This document shows positions 8,839 through 17,991 of a stretch of DNA of 63,110 bases, in pieces. Under the pieces are notes generated by a model. That model did no database searches. It was given only the letters and a program-made list of their open reading frames with translations, and was not told the origin of the DNA. The position numbers and the translations under genes are program-made. This stretch comes from Burkholderiales bacterium (GTDB lineage: Bacteria > Pseudomonadota > Gammaproteobacteria > Burkholderiales > Usitatibacteraceae): assembly GCA_025360815.1 (NCBI GenBank), contig JANYBL010000110.1, positions 1-63,110 on the forward strand, read 5' to 3'. Position 1 is the first letter of the stretch. The number at the start of each line of letters is the position of its first letter.

Positions 8839-10578
8839 TCAAGCCCCATTCATCGTAATGCGAAAACACGCGCCGCGAATTGGCGCAGCGCGCTCATTCG
8901 CTAAATATTCAATTCGTGCGCCGTTCACTTCCGACAGCTCCTGCGCAATATACAACCCCAGACCGGTACCTTGGCTATCGGTGGTAAAAAATGGTTCAAA
9001 CAAATGCGCCATGGCATCAACTGCGACGCCCGGCCCATCGTCCTCCACGCTGAGCCACATCATGTCCGGCACATTGGGTTTTGCAATCGTATTCACGGGC
9101 GCACTTTGTACGTTGATTTTTACGCTACCTGCCAAGCCTTGGCTATGCCGACAGGCGTTGCGCGTTAGATTCCATACAATCTGATCAAGATGACTACGGT
9201 CAAACACGATCCGGCGCGTCGTGCCAAGCTCGACGGCGATCACCCTAGGGTCTATCTTTTCATTGCCACAAAAATCACGCACAAATTGTTCTAGATAAGC
9301 CGCCGCGTCAATGGGCTCCGGATGTGCGCGATCGCGACGATTCAGATACAACACCTCTTGCACCATGCGATCCAACCGGTGCGCGTTTTGCTCAATAATT
9401 GTTAGCAGCCGCGCGTCCGCCTCGCTGCGCCCAACATCTTCCTTTAACAATTCAGCGGCATGGTTAATGCTCGACAGCGGGTTGCGGATTTCATGCGCAA
9501 TCGAGGCGGTTAAGCGGCCAAGCGCAACCAATTTCATTTGCTGCGCCTGCGCGCGTACACGGCCGGCATCTTCTAAAAAAACGACGGTCGGCGCGGGCGT
9601 TTTATCGCCGATCGCCAAGAATCGCACCTGATAGTCTTTTTGCGTCGTGACATCGCGCATCATCGGGAACACGCGTGCGTGGGGATGGGCTTGCGACTGG
9701 TCGCGTCGCCAATTTTCGAGCAACACCGCGAGCTGCGGCGCGGCACTCGCCAGCGACAGACCGGTGGCATTTTGTAAGCCGCCGACCATCGCCGCGCTTT
9801 GCGGATTGTGCTGGCGAATCATGCCACGCTCATCGACAACGACAAAACCATCTTGCATATCGCGAATCACGAGCTCGTTAATTTGCGCCAAATTGGCCAA
9901 GTCGATCCCCCGCGCCTCCGCAATTTTTTCGGCACCGCTTGCGTATTTTGCCAGGGTATAGCCCAAGCCTGCCACGACAAAAAACGTCGCCGCCAACAAG
10001 CCCGCTGGCACAAAATCATTGGCCGCACCATCGAAATATAACAGCTGCCAACTCTGTTCCAGCAACACCGCCAACGCTGCCAACGCAGCATGAAAAAATG
10101 CCATGCGCCCGCGCGACACCAAGGCCGCCGCTGCTAGCGTAATCAGCAGAAAAAGCCCGATACCGCTCTTGATGCCGCCGGAGGCGTGCATCAGCAGCGT
10201 AACGCCAACCACGTCAACCACCACTTGCGCGGTGAGGTGCATTGCGGGCTTGCTGGGCATGCGCATCTGCGCGGTCACGAGCATCGCGGTACCCACTGCA
10301 AAGTACGCCGTAATGACCGCTGCCGCCAACACCAGCGATATTGCGCCGCCCACTTGAAAACGGTGAAATCCCCAATAAGAACCGGCCAAGATCAGGAGGA
10401 TTACCAGACGATAAATGCAAAACGAAACGAGCGATTGCCAAAGCTTGTCTTGTGATTGCTGCGCGCGTTCGTCAACAGCGCCTGGCCTCGCGACCTCCGG
10501 TAGATCGCGAGGCGCGGGGCCAATCGTTTGCCTGGTTTGTGGGGCCGACTGGACGGCTGAACTGTACGATTCGTTCAT
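8839..10578 (-). CDS. pilS: Membrane sensor histidine kinase of type IV pili
   Basis: The 579-residue protein has a cluster of about six hydrophobic segments between residues 50 and 220 as its membrane domain. A PAS-like region follows (MQDGFVVVDERGMIRQHN). The kinase core has H362 in IAHEIRNPLSS, an N-box (NLTRNACRHSQ), and G-boxes DDGPGV and GTGLGLYIAQEL. This is the layout of PilS, which senses pilin in the inner membrane and phosphorylates PilR. Its start ATG overlaps the stop of the upstream PP0621-like gene by 4 bp, so the two are probably translated together, and pilR follows downstream. Confidence 0.9.
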   Translation of the reverse strand: MNESYSSAVQSAPQTRQTIGPAPRDLPEVARPGAVDERAQQSQDKLWQSLVSFCIYRLVILLILAGSYWGFHRFQVGGAISLVLAAAVITAYFAVGTAMLVTAQMRMPSKPAMHLTAQVVVDVVGVTLLMHASGGIKSGIGLFLLITLAAAALVSRGRMAFFHAALAALAVLLEQSWQLLYFDGAANDFVPAGLLAATFFVVAGLGYTLAKYASGAEKIAEARGIDLANLAQINELVIRDMQDGFVVVDERGMIRQHNPQSAAMVGGLQNATGLSLASAAPQLAVLLENWRRDQSQAHPHARVFPMMRDVTTQKDYQVRFLAIGDKTPAPTVVFLEDAGRVRAQAQQMKLVALGRLTASIAHEIRNPLSSINHAAELLKEDVGRSEADARLLTIIEQNAHRLDRMVQEVLYLNRRDRAHPEPIDAAAYLEQFVRDFCGNEKIDPRVIAVELGTTRRIVFDRSHLDQIVWNLTRNACRHSQGLAGSVKINVQSAPVNTIAKPNVPDMMWLSVEDDGPGVAVDAMAHLFEPFFTTDSQGTGLGLYIAQELSEVNGARIEYLANERAAPIRGACFRITMNGA

Positions 10579-10880
10579 TTAGCGTCGAACTTGGGGCGAT
10601 GCGCGCAACGCACGGGATCGCGACAACTCACGATGTCGTTCAACCGCACGCTATCCGACTCGGGCATGAACACGCCGCAGGCCGAGCAAGCCACCATGCG
10701 TTCAGACATCCCTGCGCTACTGTTTTTAGTGCCGGCACTAGCCTTGGCGGTGGGCACTGAGGTGGCATCGGCCGGCTCTTGGCGTCCATTGCCGTTGCGA
10801 CCGCTGGGCGGCTTGGTATGTTTCTTAAACAGAACCCACGTAATAGCTGCGATGAGCAGCATGAAGATGATTTTGCCCAT
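10575..10880 (-). CDS. PP0621-family membrane-anchored zinc-ribbon protein
   Basis: This 101-residue protein begins with one hydrophobic segment (GKIIFMLLIAAITWVLF), followed by a low-complexity polar linker. A C-terminal cysteine motif, VACSACGVFMPESDSV, then a third Cys in SCRDPVRCAHRP, suggests a small zinc ribbon. It matches the PP0621 family commonly found upstream of pilS in proteobacteria. Its stop overlaps the pilS start by 4 bp. The molecular function is unknown; location next to pilSR suggests a link with pilus control, which is inference. Confidence 0.8.
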   Translation of the reverse strand: MGKIIFMLLIAAITWVLFKKHTKPPSGRNGNGRQEPADATSVPTAKASAGTKNSSAGMSERMVACSACGVFMPESDSVRLNDIVSCRDPVRCAHRPKFDAK

Positions 10881-11067
10881 CCACTGCCTCGATCAAAAAT
10901 GACACGACGATCGTGTCGATGGCAATATGCTACCCGACTTGCGAGGCATTGCGATGGCCTCCCATTACTTGCGATGACCGGTGATGATTTACGACGGCGA
11001 ACTTGTTGCGCTCAGGAATTGCGGTGAGCCTGCCCGCTGGGCGGCAGCAGGGGATTCAAGCCGGACG

Positions 11068-11841
11068 CTATTTTTCGACAAACGCCCGCTCAATCACAAA
11101 GTGCCCGGGGGTGTTCATATGACCCTCAACAAAGCCGCGTTTGACGAGCAAATCCTTGGAATCTTTGAGCATTTCCGGACTACCGCAAATCATGATGCGG
11201 TCGTGCGCGATATCGAGATGCGGTAAGCCGAGATCATCCATCAATTTTCCCGAATCCATGAGGGTCGTGACGCGCCCCTGATTGCGGAATGGTTCGCGGG
11301 TCACGGTCGGGTAATAGCACAATTTCTCGCGCACCGTTTCGCCAAAAAATTCGTTGTGCGGCAGTTCATTGGTGATCAGCTCGTTGTAGGCTAATTCTGC
11401 CACGCTGCGGCAGCCGTGAACGAGCACAACTTTTTCAAAGTGTTCGTAGGTTTCCGGGTCTTTGATTACGCTCATAAACGGCGCCATGCCGGTTCCCGTT
11501 GAAAGCAAATAAAGCGTTCTGCCGGGGAGCAGATTTGCCAAGATCAACGTACCGACGGCTTTGCTATTCACCAGCAGCGTATCGCCAACTTTTAAGTGCT
11601 GCAGGCGTGATGTCAGCGGCCCGTTTTGCACTTTGATCGAGAAGAACTCGAGATTTTCTTCGTAATTCGCGCTCACCATGCTGTAGGCGCGCAGCAGTGG
11701 TTTACCGTCGACCTCGATACCGATCATCGTGAACTGGCCATTGAGGAACCGAAACGAGGGGTCGCGGGTGGTGGTGAAACTGAACAGGTTATCGGTCCAG
11801 TGGTGAACGCTCAAGACGCGTTCATGAAATTGCGCAGCCAT
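11068..11841 (-). CDS. fpr: Ferredoxin-NADP+ reductase
   Basis: This 257-residue flavoenzyme transfers electrons between NADPH and ferredoxin or flavodoxin in the cytoplasm. The FAD-binding half shows the RAYSMVSA motif near residue 50 and the following loop for the pyrophosphate. The NADP half shows the STGTGMAPFMSVIKD motif and CGSPEML. The C-terminus ends FVIERAFVEK, as in the proteobacterial Fpr class. It is expected to support oxidative-stress defence and iron-sulfur chemistry. It stands alone on the minus strand between ispB and the pil genes. Confidence 0.93.
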   Translation of the reverse strand: MAAQFHERVLSVHHWTDNLFSFTTTRDPSFRFLNGQFTMIGIEVDGKPLLRAYSMVSANYEENLEFFSIKVQNGPLTSRLQHLKVGDTLLVNSKAVGTLILANLLPGRTLYLLSTGTGMAPFMSVIKDPETYEHFEKVVLVHGCRSVAELAYNELITNELPHNEFFGETVREKLCYYPTVTREPFRNQGRVTTLMDSGKLMDDLGLPHLDIAHDRIMICGSPEMLKDSKDLLVKRGFVEGHMNTPGHFVIERAFVEK

Positions 11842-11921
11842 ATTGTTCTACTTTGCGAATGCTGAAAATATGAAAAAAAGTTATTAGATTATAAAAAATC
11901 GGTCTAACAAAAAACCACCAT

Positions 11922-11946
11922 AAAAAAGCCCGTGCATCGCACAGGC
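11922..11946 (-). terminator. Intrinsic terminator after ispB
   Basis: On the minus strand an 8-bp stem with one GU pair (arms 11939-11946 and 11928-11935, 3-nt loop) is followed by six T at 11922-11927. It lies about 80 bp after the ispB stop and before fpr. Confidence 0.75.
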
Positions 11947-12023
11947 TCAGACGGGCGCAGCTCAAAACTTGCAAAATTCTGCCCGGCTCGCCGCATCAGT
12001 CCGCTCTGCAGGCGCGCCGAAAA

Positions 12024-13085
12024 CTAAAATTTACGTTCAACCGCAAACACACACAATTGTAACAAAGCATCGCGATAAACGGAATTGGGCAAATGCGAAA
12101 TTGCATCCGCCGCCAGCTTGGCTTCCGCGCGTGCCGCTTCGCGTGCGTAATCGACTGCGCCCGTGGCTTGAATGGCTGACATCACCGCTTCCATAGTCGC
12201 GTCTTGTTGAGTCTCGTCACCCGTGTCGCCCTGCTCAATCGCGCGGCGAATCAGCGCCCGCTGTGCCTCGGTTCCCTCACGCATGGCGAAGATAAGCGGT
12301 AGTGTGGGCTTACCTTCTACCAGATCGTCACCGACGTTTTTGCCTGTTTCCGAAACGTCGCCGGAATAATCCAACACATCATCGATCAACTGAAACGCGG
12401 TGCCAATATGCGTACCAAAAGCTGACAAGGCGGCTTCATCGCTGGCGGTGGCATTACCCAAAATGGCGCCGACACGGCAGGCCGCTTCAAACAATTTGGC
12501 TGTTTTGTAGCGCACCACCCGCAAGTAGCTTTCTTCGTCAATATCGGGATCACGGACATTCATGAGCTGCAACACTTCGCCCTCAGAAATGATATTGGTG
12601 GCTTCTGCCATGACGCCCATTACGCGCACCGAGCCAACTTCGACCATCATCTGAAACGCCCGCGAATACAAAAAGTCGCCTACCAGCACGCTCGCCGCAT
12701 TGCCGAAAGTAGCATTCGCGGTATCGCGGCCGCGACGCAGATCGGATTCGTCCACTACGTCGTCATGGAGCAACGTTGCGGTATGGATAAACTCAATAAC
12801 CGCGGCCATCTCATGGGTTTGCGCCTTGCTGGCGCCCATCAAATTGCCGGTCAGCGCGACCAGCGCCGGGCGCAGCCGTTTGCCACCGGCGCCAATGATG
12901 TATTCTGATATTTGGTTAATCAGCACCACCTCGGATTTCAATCGGGCGCGAATAACGGTATCGACAGACTCCATATCAGCCGCAACCGCATCGCGAAACG
13001 CCTCCAAACTGGCAGCGCTGGAGGGGGCCGCAGCAGATGGTATTGTGGTGAAAGGCGCGGCCAATTCAGGGGATACGTTATTCAT
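12024..13085 (-). CDS. ispB: Polyprenyl (octaprenyl) diphosphate synthase
   Basis: IspB lengthens farnesyl diphosphate with isopentenyl diphosphate to make the side chain of ubiquinone. The protein of 353 residues has the first Asp-rich motif (LLHDDVVDESDLRRG) and the second (LIDDVLDYSGD), with GGKRLRPAL near the start of the synthase fold. An N-terminal stretch of about 25 residues is Ala/Pro-rich. It is divergent from rplU, an arrangement common in beta- and gammaproteobacteria. The chain length of the product cannot be read from the sequence with certainty. Confidence 0.93.
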   Translation of the reverse strand: MNNVSPELAAPFTTIPSAAAPSSAASLEAFRDAVAADMESVDTVIRARLKSEVVLINQISEYIIGAGGKRLRPALVALTGNLMGASKAQTHEMAAVIEFIHTATLLHDDVVDESDLRRGRDTANATFGNAASVLVGDFLYSRAFQMMVEVGSVRVMGVMAEATNIISEGEVLQLMNVRDPDIDEESYLRVVRYKTAKLFEAACRVGAILGNATASDEAALSAFGTHIGTAFQLIDDVLDYSGDVSETGKNVGDDLVEGKPTLPLIFAMREGTEAQRALIRRAIEQGDTGDETQQDATMEAVMSAIQATGAVDYAREAARAEAKLAADAISHLPNSVYRDALLQLCVFAVERKF

Positions 13086-13211
13086 TCGGTGTGTGAAATC
13101 CTAAAACAACGCTTCAAAATTAAATTCAAAACAGGCTAAAAAAGTTACAAAGGTATGCGCACTAAAGACCAAAAACCAAGCTAAGCCTCTGTTTTAAGCC
13201 GATTATTTGGA

Positions 13212-13240
13212 TTGACGGGGAAGCGCGACGCTCGTATAAT
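13212..13240 (+). promoter_or_regulatory. Near-consensus sigma-70 promoter of rplU-rpmA
   Basis: TTGACG (13212-13217) and TATAAT (13235-13240) are separated by 17 bp. They lie about 90 bp upstream of the rplU start, in the divergent region with ispB. Such strength suits a ribosomal protein operon. Confidence 0.85.
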
Positions 13241-13328
13241 AGCCGGTTCACTCAATGAAAAACCAGCGGAGCATCATGAAAACGCGTTTGGATGGGTGAA
13301 TTAACGTAACTATTTTAGGAGTTTAACC

Positions 13329-13640
13329 ATGTATGCGGTCATAAAAACCGGCGGGAAGCAGTATCGCGTCCAAGCTGGTGAAAAAATCAAAATAGAACAG
13401 ATACCGGCAGACGTGGGCTCGCAGATCGTCCTTGATGAAGTATTGATGGTTGGCACGGGTGAAACCGTAACAATTGGCAAACCTCTCGTGGCGGGTGCGC
13501 AAGTCTCGGCTACCGTTGTCTCCCAGGGTCGTGCTGACAAAGTCCGCATTTTCAAAATGCGTCGTCGTAAGCATTATCAAAAACGTCAGGGTCACCGTCA
13601 GAATTACACCGAGATTCAAATCGGTACAATTACTGCCTAA
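13329..13640 (+). CDS. rplU: 50S ribosomal protein L21
   Basis: This 103-residue protein begins [20 protein letters not shown] and ends in a basic tail ([20 protein letters not shown]), both typical of bacterial L21, which binds 23S rRNA in the large subunit. A TAGGAG site precedes the ATG. It is followed at 18 bp by rpmA in the usual order. Confidence 0.98.
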   Translation: MYAVIKTGGKQYRVQAGEKIKIEQIPADVGSQIVLDEVLMVGTGETVTIGKPLVAGAQVSATVVSQGRADKVRIFKMRRRKHYQKRQGHRQNYTEIQIGTITA

Positions 13641-13658
13641 GACAAAGGAGAACAGACA

Positions 13659-13916
13659 ATGGCACATAAAAAAGCAGGCGGCAGTTCACGTAACGGCCGC
13701 GACTCAGAATCAAAACGTCTAGGTGTTAAAGCCTACGGCGGAGAATTGATCCCAGCTGGTTCGATCATCGTGCGTCAGCGCGGTACCGAATTCCATGCGG
13801 GCGAATTCGTGGGCATGGGCAAAGATCACACTTTGTTTGCGCTGAAAACGGGCAAGGTATTGTTCGCCATCAAGGGCGCACAGAAACGCCGCACCGTCAG
13901 CATTTTGCCAGCGTAA
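13659..13916 (+). CDS. rpmA: 50S ribosomal protein L27
   Basis: This 85-residue protein starts [20 protein letters not shown], the flexible N-terminus that reaches the peptidyl-transferase centre, and has the conserved GVKAYGGE and IVRQRG segments. It has its own AAGGAG site and is followed by a strong terminator. Confidence 0.98.
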   Translation: MAHKKAGGSSRNGRDSESKRLGVKAYGGELIPAGSIIVRQRGTEFHAGEFVGMGKDHTLFALKTGKVLFAIKGAQKRRTVSILPA

Positions 13917-13939
13917 TTTCGCAGGCGCTCTGCTGACAA

Positions 13940-13975
13940 AGAGGCCCCGAAGAGTCATCTTCGGGGCCTCTTGTT
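13940..13975 (+). terminator. Intrinsic terminator after rpmA
   Basis: A GC-rich hairpin with arms of about 13 bp (AGAGGCCCCGAAGA and its complement to 13971) is followed by TTGTTTT. It lies 23 bp after the rpmA stop codon. Confidence 0.92.
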
Positions 13976-14119
13976 TTCTGGCCTTTGCTAACGCTTACGC
14001 GATTCTTCGTTTCATTTTTCGCAAGAAATTGTCTGGCCTTGCCACCGATTTCATGCCAACCAAGCCGACAAAAAGTGGGATTTACTGTTGCCGGACTGTT
14101 TAATAAGTAAAATATTACT

Positions 14120-15238
14120 ATGAAATTTATTGACGAAGCACGGATCGAAGTCCACGCCGGTAAAGGCGGCAACGGCTCGGCCTCTATGCGCCGTGAAAAA
14201 TTTGTTGCCTTCGGCGGACCCGACGGCGGGGATGGCGGTGTCGGCGGCTCGATCTACGTAATCGCCGACGTCAACATCAATACCCTCGTCGATTACCGTT
14301 TTGCGCGTATTTTCCGCGCCAAACACGGTGAGCCCGGGCGTGGCGCGGGTTGCACAGGTGCGGGCGCGGATGAGATCGTGCTGCGCGTACCGATTGGCAC
14401 AGTAGTGAAGGATTTAACGACGGAAGAAATCATCGCCGATTTAACCCACGACAAAGAAAAAATATTGATCGCCAAGGGCGGACGGGGTGGCTTGGGTAAC
14501 CAACATTTCAAATCGAGCACCAATCGCGCACCACGCCAGACCACGCAAGGCGCCGAAGGCGAAACCAAGGAAATTCATTTCGAGCTGAAAGTGTTGGCGG
14601 ATGTTGGCTTGCTCGGCATGCCAAATGCAGGGAAATCGACTTTTATCCGCTCGGTCTCTGCTGCACGCCCCAAAGTGGCGGATTACCCTTTCACCACGCT
14701 GCACCCCAATCTCGGCGTGGTGCGCGTGTCAGACAACAAAAGTTTTGTGATCGCGGACGTGCCCGGCTTGATTGAAGGCGCGGCTGATGGTGCGGGCTTG
14801 GGGATACAATTTTTAAAGCACCTGCAACGCACCCATTTGTTGCTGCATTTGCTCGATATTGCGCCGTTTGACGAGTCTTCAGATCCGATCAAATCGGTCA
14901 CCGCGGAGGCCAAAGCGATTGTCAACGAGCTGAAAAAATACGATCAATCGCTGTTTGATAAGCCCCGGTGGTTGGTGCTCAATAAAGCGGATTTGCTGGA
15001 GCCTGCCGAGGCGGACCGCCGCGTCAAAGCCATCATCAAAGCACTTAAATGGAAGGGTCCACACTTCATTATTTCAGCGATGAAAGGCGAAGGAACCGCC
15101 GCCCTCACTTTTGCCATCATGGAGCATGTGGATACGCTCAAACAGCAAGTTACCGCAGAGGCTGCGGAAGCCGCCAAAGCCAAAGCGGAGCCTGCACCGA
15201 CGCTGGAAAACCGATTGCGCAGAAAGCCTAGAGTCTAA
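14120..15238 (+). CDS. obgE: Obg-family GTPase
   Basis: The 372-residue protein has the glycine-rich Obg fold in residues 1-158 ([30 protein letters not shown]). A GTPase domain follows with GMPNAGKST (G1), DVPGLIEGA (G3) and NKADLL (G4). ObgE acts in late assembly of the 50S subunit and in stress and replication control. The gene follows rplU-rpmA, a widely conserved order. The C-terminal tail of about 30 residues is Ala/Lys/Glu-rich. Confidence 0.96.
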   Translation: MKFIDEARIEVHAGKGGNGSASMRREKFVAFGGPDGGDGGVGGSIYVIADVNINTLVDYRFARIFRAKHGEPGRGAGCTGAGADEIVLRVPIGTVVKDLTTEEIIADLTHDKEKILIAKGGRGGLGNQHFKSSTNRAPRQTTQGAEGETKEIHFELKVLADVGLLGMPNAGKSTFIRSVSAARPKVADYPFTTLHPNLGVVRVSDNKSFVIADVPGLIEGAADGAGLGIQFLKHLQRTHLLLHLLDIAPFDESSDPIKSVTAEAKAIVNELKKYDQSLFDKPRWLVLNKADLLEPAEADRRVKAIIKALKWKGPHFIISAMKGEGTAALTFAIMEHVDTLKQQVTAEAAEAAKAKAEPAPTLENRLRRKPRV

Positions 15239-15354
15239 CGCTGGCAAGGGATTCAAAGCATTTATTATTGAACTACTCTTGCTGGCGGGACAATTGAGCC
15301 AGTTGCGATTCAAAACGCCCGCCAGTAATCGTGTTTGTGTTTCAAAACTATCTC

Positions 15355-16461
15355 ATGGCAAAACCAAAACGTATCGTCGTCAAAATCGGCTCCACCCTCA
15401 TCACGAATCACGGTGCAGGCGTTGACCGCGCGTTAATCCATGAATGGGTCAGACAGATCGCGGCACTGACCGCTCAGGGCCATGAGGTGTTGGTGGTGTC
15501 TTCCGGCGCGATTGCTGAGGGCATCAAGCGGCTGGGTTGGAAGACGCGGCCGCATCAGGTGAACCAACTGCAAGCTGCCGCCGCTGTCGGGCAGATGGGA
15601 ATTGTGCAGGTTTATGAATCGGCGTTCCGGGAACACGCCTTAGGCACGGCGCAAATTCTGCTCACACACGACGATTTGTCCGACCGTAAACGCTACCTCA
15701 ATGCCCGCTCAACCCTGACGACCCTGATTGATCTGAAGATCATCCCGATCATCAATGAAAACGACACCGTGGTGACAGATGAAATTAAATTTGGCGATAA
15801 CGACACACTAGCCGCGTTGGTCGCGAATCTCATTGAAGCCGATGAACTCATCATCCTCACGGACCAGCGAGGGCTCTTCAGCGCCGATCCGCGCAAGGAT
15901 GCATCTGCGACCTTGATTGCCACGGCTAAAGCGGGTGAAGCACGCCTGGAGGCGATGGCGGGTGGCTCCGGCTCAGCCTTGGGGACCGGCGGGATGCTCA
16001 CAAAAATATTGGCGGCGAAAAAAGCGGCACTTTCCGGTGCATCAACCGTCATTGCCGATGGCCGCGAAGCCGATGTGCTGCTGCGCCTATTGTCCGGCGA
16101 GGCAATCGGGACGCGGCTGTCGGCGGAATCGCTATCCTTGCAAGCAAAGAAAACTTGGCTCGCGGGACATCTCAAAACGAGCGGTCGTTTCATATTGGAT
16201 GCGGGTGCCGTGAAAGCACTGACGCAAGATGGCAAAAGCTTGCTGCCGATTGGTGTGACAAGCGTGGAAGGCAGCTTTGAACGCGGCGAGGTGGTGAGCT
16301 GCATGAATGCCAAAGGCTTAGAGCTGGCGCGGGGTTTGAGCCATTACTCCTCGTCGGAGGCGGCAAAAATTTTGCGCTGCGCAACCACTGAAATTGAGGC
16401 GAGGCTGGGCTATATTGCCGAGCCGGAACTGATTCACCGTAATAATTTGGTGCTGGTTTAA
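15355..16461 (+). CDS. proB: Glutamate 5-kinase
   Basis: ProB phosphorylates L-glutamate in the first step of proline synthesis. ATG at 15355 gives [16 protein letters not shown], the usual ProB start; a GTG eight codons upstream (15331) is possible but neither has a strong ribosome binding site. The amino-acid-kinase domain (residues about 1-255) shows [16 protein letters not shown] and [11 protein letters not shown]-terminal PUA domain (about 280-365) follows. Length of 368 residues is normal. It sits just downstream of obgE, as in many proteobacteria. Confidence 0.95.
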   Translation: MAKPKRIVVKIGSTLITNHGAGVDRALIHEWVRQIAALTAQGHEVLVVSSGAIAEGIKRLGWKTRPHQVNQLQAAAAVGQMGIVQVYESAFREHALGTAQILLTHDDLSDRKRYLNARSTLTTLIDLKIIPIINENDTVVTDEIKFGDNDTLAALVANLIEADELIILTDQRGLFSADPRKDASATLIATAKAGEARLEAMAGGSGSALGTGGMLTKILAAKKAALSGASTVIADGREADVLLRLLSGEAIGTRLSAESLSLQAKKTWLAGHLKTSGRFILDAGAVKALTQDGKSLLPIGVTSVEGSFERGEVVSCMNAKGLELARGLSHYSSSEAAKILRCATTEIEARLGYIAEPELIHRNNLVLV

Positions 16462-16605
16462 GTATTGCGATTAAATCGCGGCCTAAAAATATCACCCGAT
16501 TCAACCTATTGCTCGAACCCGCTTCGTCTAGAAACTATTTGACGTTGCCAGCAAGTTAACGGTCGGTGACGATACAGGAGTAGGTTCGCACCTTGGTCGG
16601 GATGT

Positions 16606-17289
16606 TTAGCCGCCGCCAAACCGCTTCAAATCAACGCTTTTATAAAAGCTCATGACCTTCGGCACATAAGCCTGCGTTTCAGGGTAATTCGGGATTTTGT
16701 GACCCGCGCGGATCACCGCATTTTCGCCCGCGTTGTAGCCTGCCAACGCGAGTTCAGTATTGCCATTGAACATCTTCAACAAATCCTTCAAATAATGTGC
16801 GCCACCAAAAATGTTTTCGGTGGGATCATTGATGTTGTTCACTCCATAGCGTTGCGCCGTTGCCGGAATCAGCTGCATCAGTCCCACCGCGCCTTTGGGT
16901 GACAGTGCACCCGGATTATAGCCAGATTCGGCGCGGATCACCGCGTGGATCAGCTTGGGGTCAAGCCCGTGCATTTTTGCTGCGTTATCGATGATCGGCA
17001 CCAACTTGGAAATATCCACCAACTTCGGCCCGTTGGGCGACCACGCATTGGGGCGCATCTGGAACGCGGTTGGGATCCTGTAAACCAGCTTGTAACGTTT
17101 ATCCAAATGCGGCAAGTTGGAAAAGTGGACGACACCGCCGTCATCTTTGAAGGAATAGATATCGGCACTTGCGTTGACCGAAAAAAGTACACATGGCACA
17201 AACAACAATGGCAGGATTACACCGATCGCGCGGCTATTAAAAATTAAACAAAAACGCATTTTTTTTCTGACCATTTGCATATTGTGCAT
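16606..17289 (-). CDS. Lytic transglycosylase with DUF4124 and SLT domains
   Basis: This 227-residue protein has a basic start and a hydrophobic signal segment (IGVILPLLFVPCVLFSVNASA), so it is exported. A short DUF4124-like region follows (DIYSFKDDGGVVHFSN). The C-terminal half is a Slt-type catalytic domain with the glutamate in VIRAESGYNPGALSPKG, then GLMQLIPATAQRYGV and AGYNAGENAV. Such enzymes cleave the MurNAc-GlcNAc bond of peptidoglycan to give anhydro ends. A later start at residue 11 (17259) is also possible. It is transcribed away from the hybrid kinase gene. Confidence 0.9.
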   Translation of the reverse strand: MHNMQMVRKKMRFCLIFNSRAIGVILPLLFVPCVLFSVNASADIYSFKDDGGVVHFSNLPHLDKRYKLVYRIPTAFQMRPNAWSPNGPKLVDISKLVPIIDNAAKMHGLDPKLIHAVIRAESGYNPGALSPKGAVGLMQLIPATAQRYGVNNINDPTENIFGGAHYLKDLLKMFNGNTELALAGYNAGENAVIRAGHKIPNYPETQAYVPKVMSFYKSVDLKRFGGG

Positions 17290-17991
17290 GTTAAGAAAGG
17301 TCTAATTGTTTTTAACGCCACCGCACGTTTTGAACAATATTCGGCGACTTGAGTTGAACTGAGCCCTCGCCAACAATTGAAAATCTAAACAAAGATATTG
17401 ACAACAATCAACCTTGCCAATTTCAAAGCCTACCAATATCCAGCAAAGTAAAAAATGATACTTTCGTAACAGGCTGAAAAATTACCATAAAAAACAATAT
17501 TTTACAATCACGGTATTAATTTATCGGCTCCAAATTATCGCAACACCGGCAGGCAAAAATTGGCTTACTGAAAGCGATTTCATCGGCTATTTTGCGTTGA
17601 TTGAGTCCAATGAAGTGCCCTATTCGTGGCAGGACTCTTAACAGCGAACGCTGTAAACCCATGGGTTTGGACGCTTTTTTAATCGAAAGCCATCACAAAA
17701 TTTTTGGCTGCAAGCCGTTTGCCGATTATTGATTTTTGAATGTTTCTGATTGGATTGTCACCCCAATGAACCAAGTTCAACACTTAGTGTACCGCCACGA
17801 AAGCCGCCACGAAAGCGCCACAGAGCCGCAATCACATCAAATATCGCCGTCTATATTGCCATTTAAATCAGACCCTGTTTCCAACGACATTTGCTTAATG
17901 TGCTCGCAGGTACTCGTAGTATTTTGTGTTAGCGTATTGTGGATGGCATATTGTGAAATTGTAAAAACGTGACTATTCCCAAAAAATTTCC
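17290..17991. other. AT-rich intergenic region between divergent genes
   Basis: About 700 bp separate the transglycosylase and hybrid-kinase starts. The part 17390-17530 is AT-rich and probably holds promoters. A 12-bp unit CCGCCACGAAAG is repeated in tandem at 17792-17803 and 17804-17815. A 78-codon frame at 17736-17972 has no recognisable domain and is not accepted as a gene. Confidence 0.6.

Noticed and set aside
17736-17972. Plus-strand frame of 78 codons before the hybrid kinase
   Set aside because: It contains a 12-bp tandem duplication and has low similarity to any known pattern; the codon use looks non-coding.
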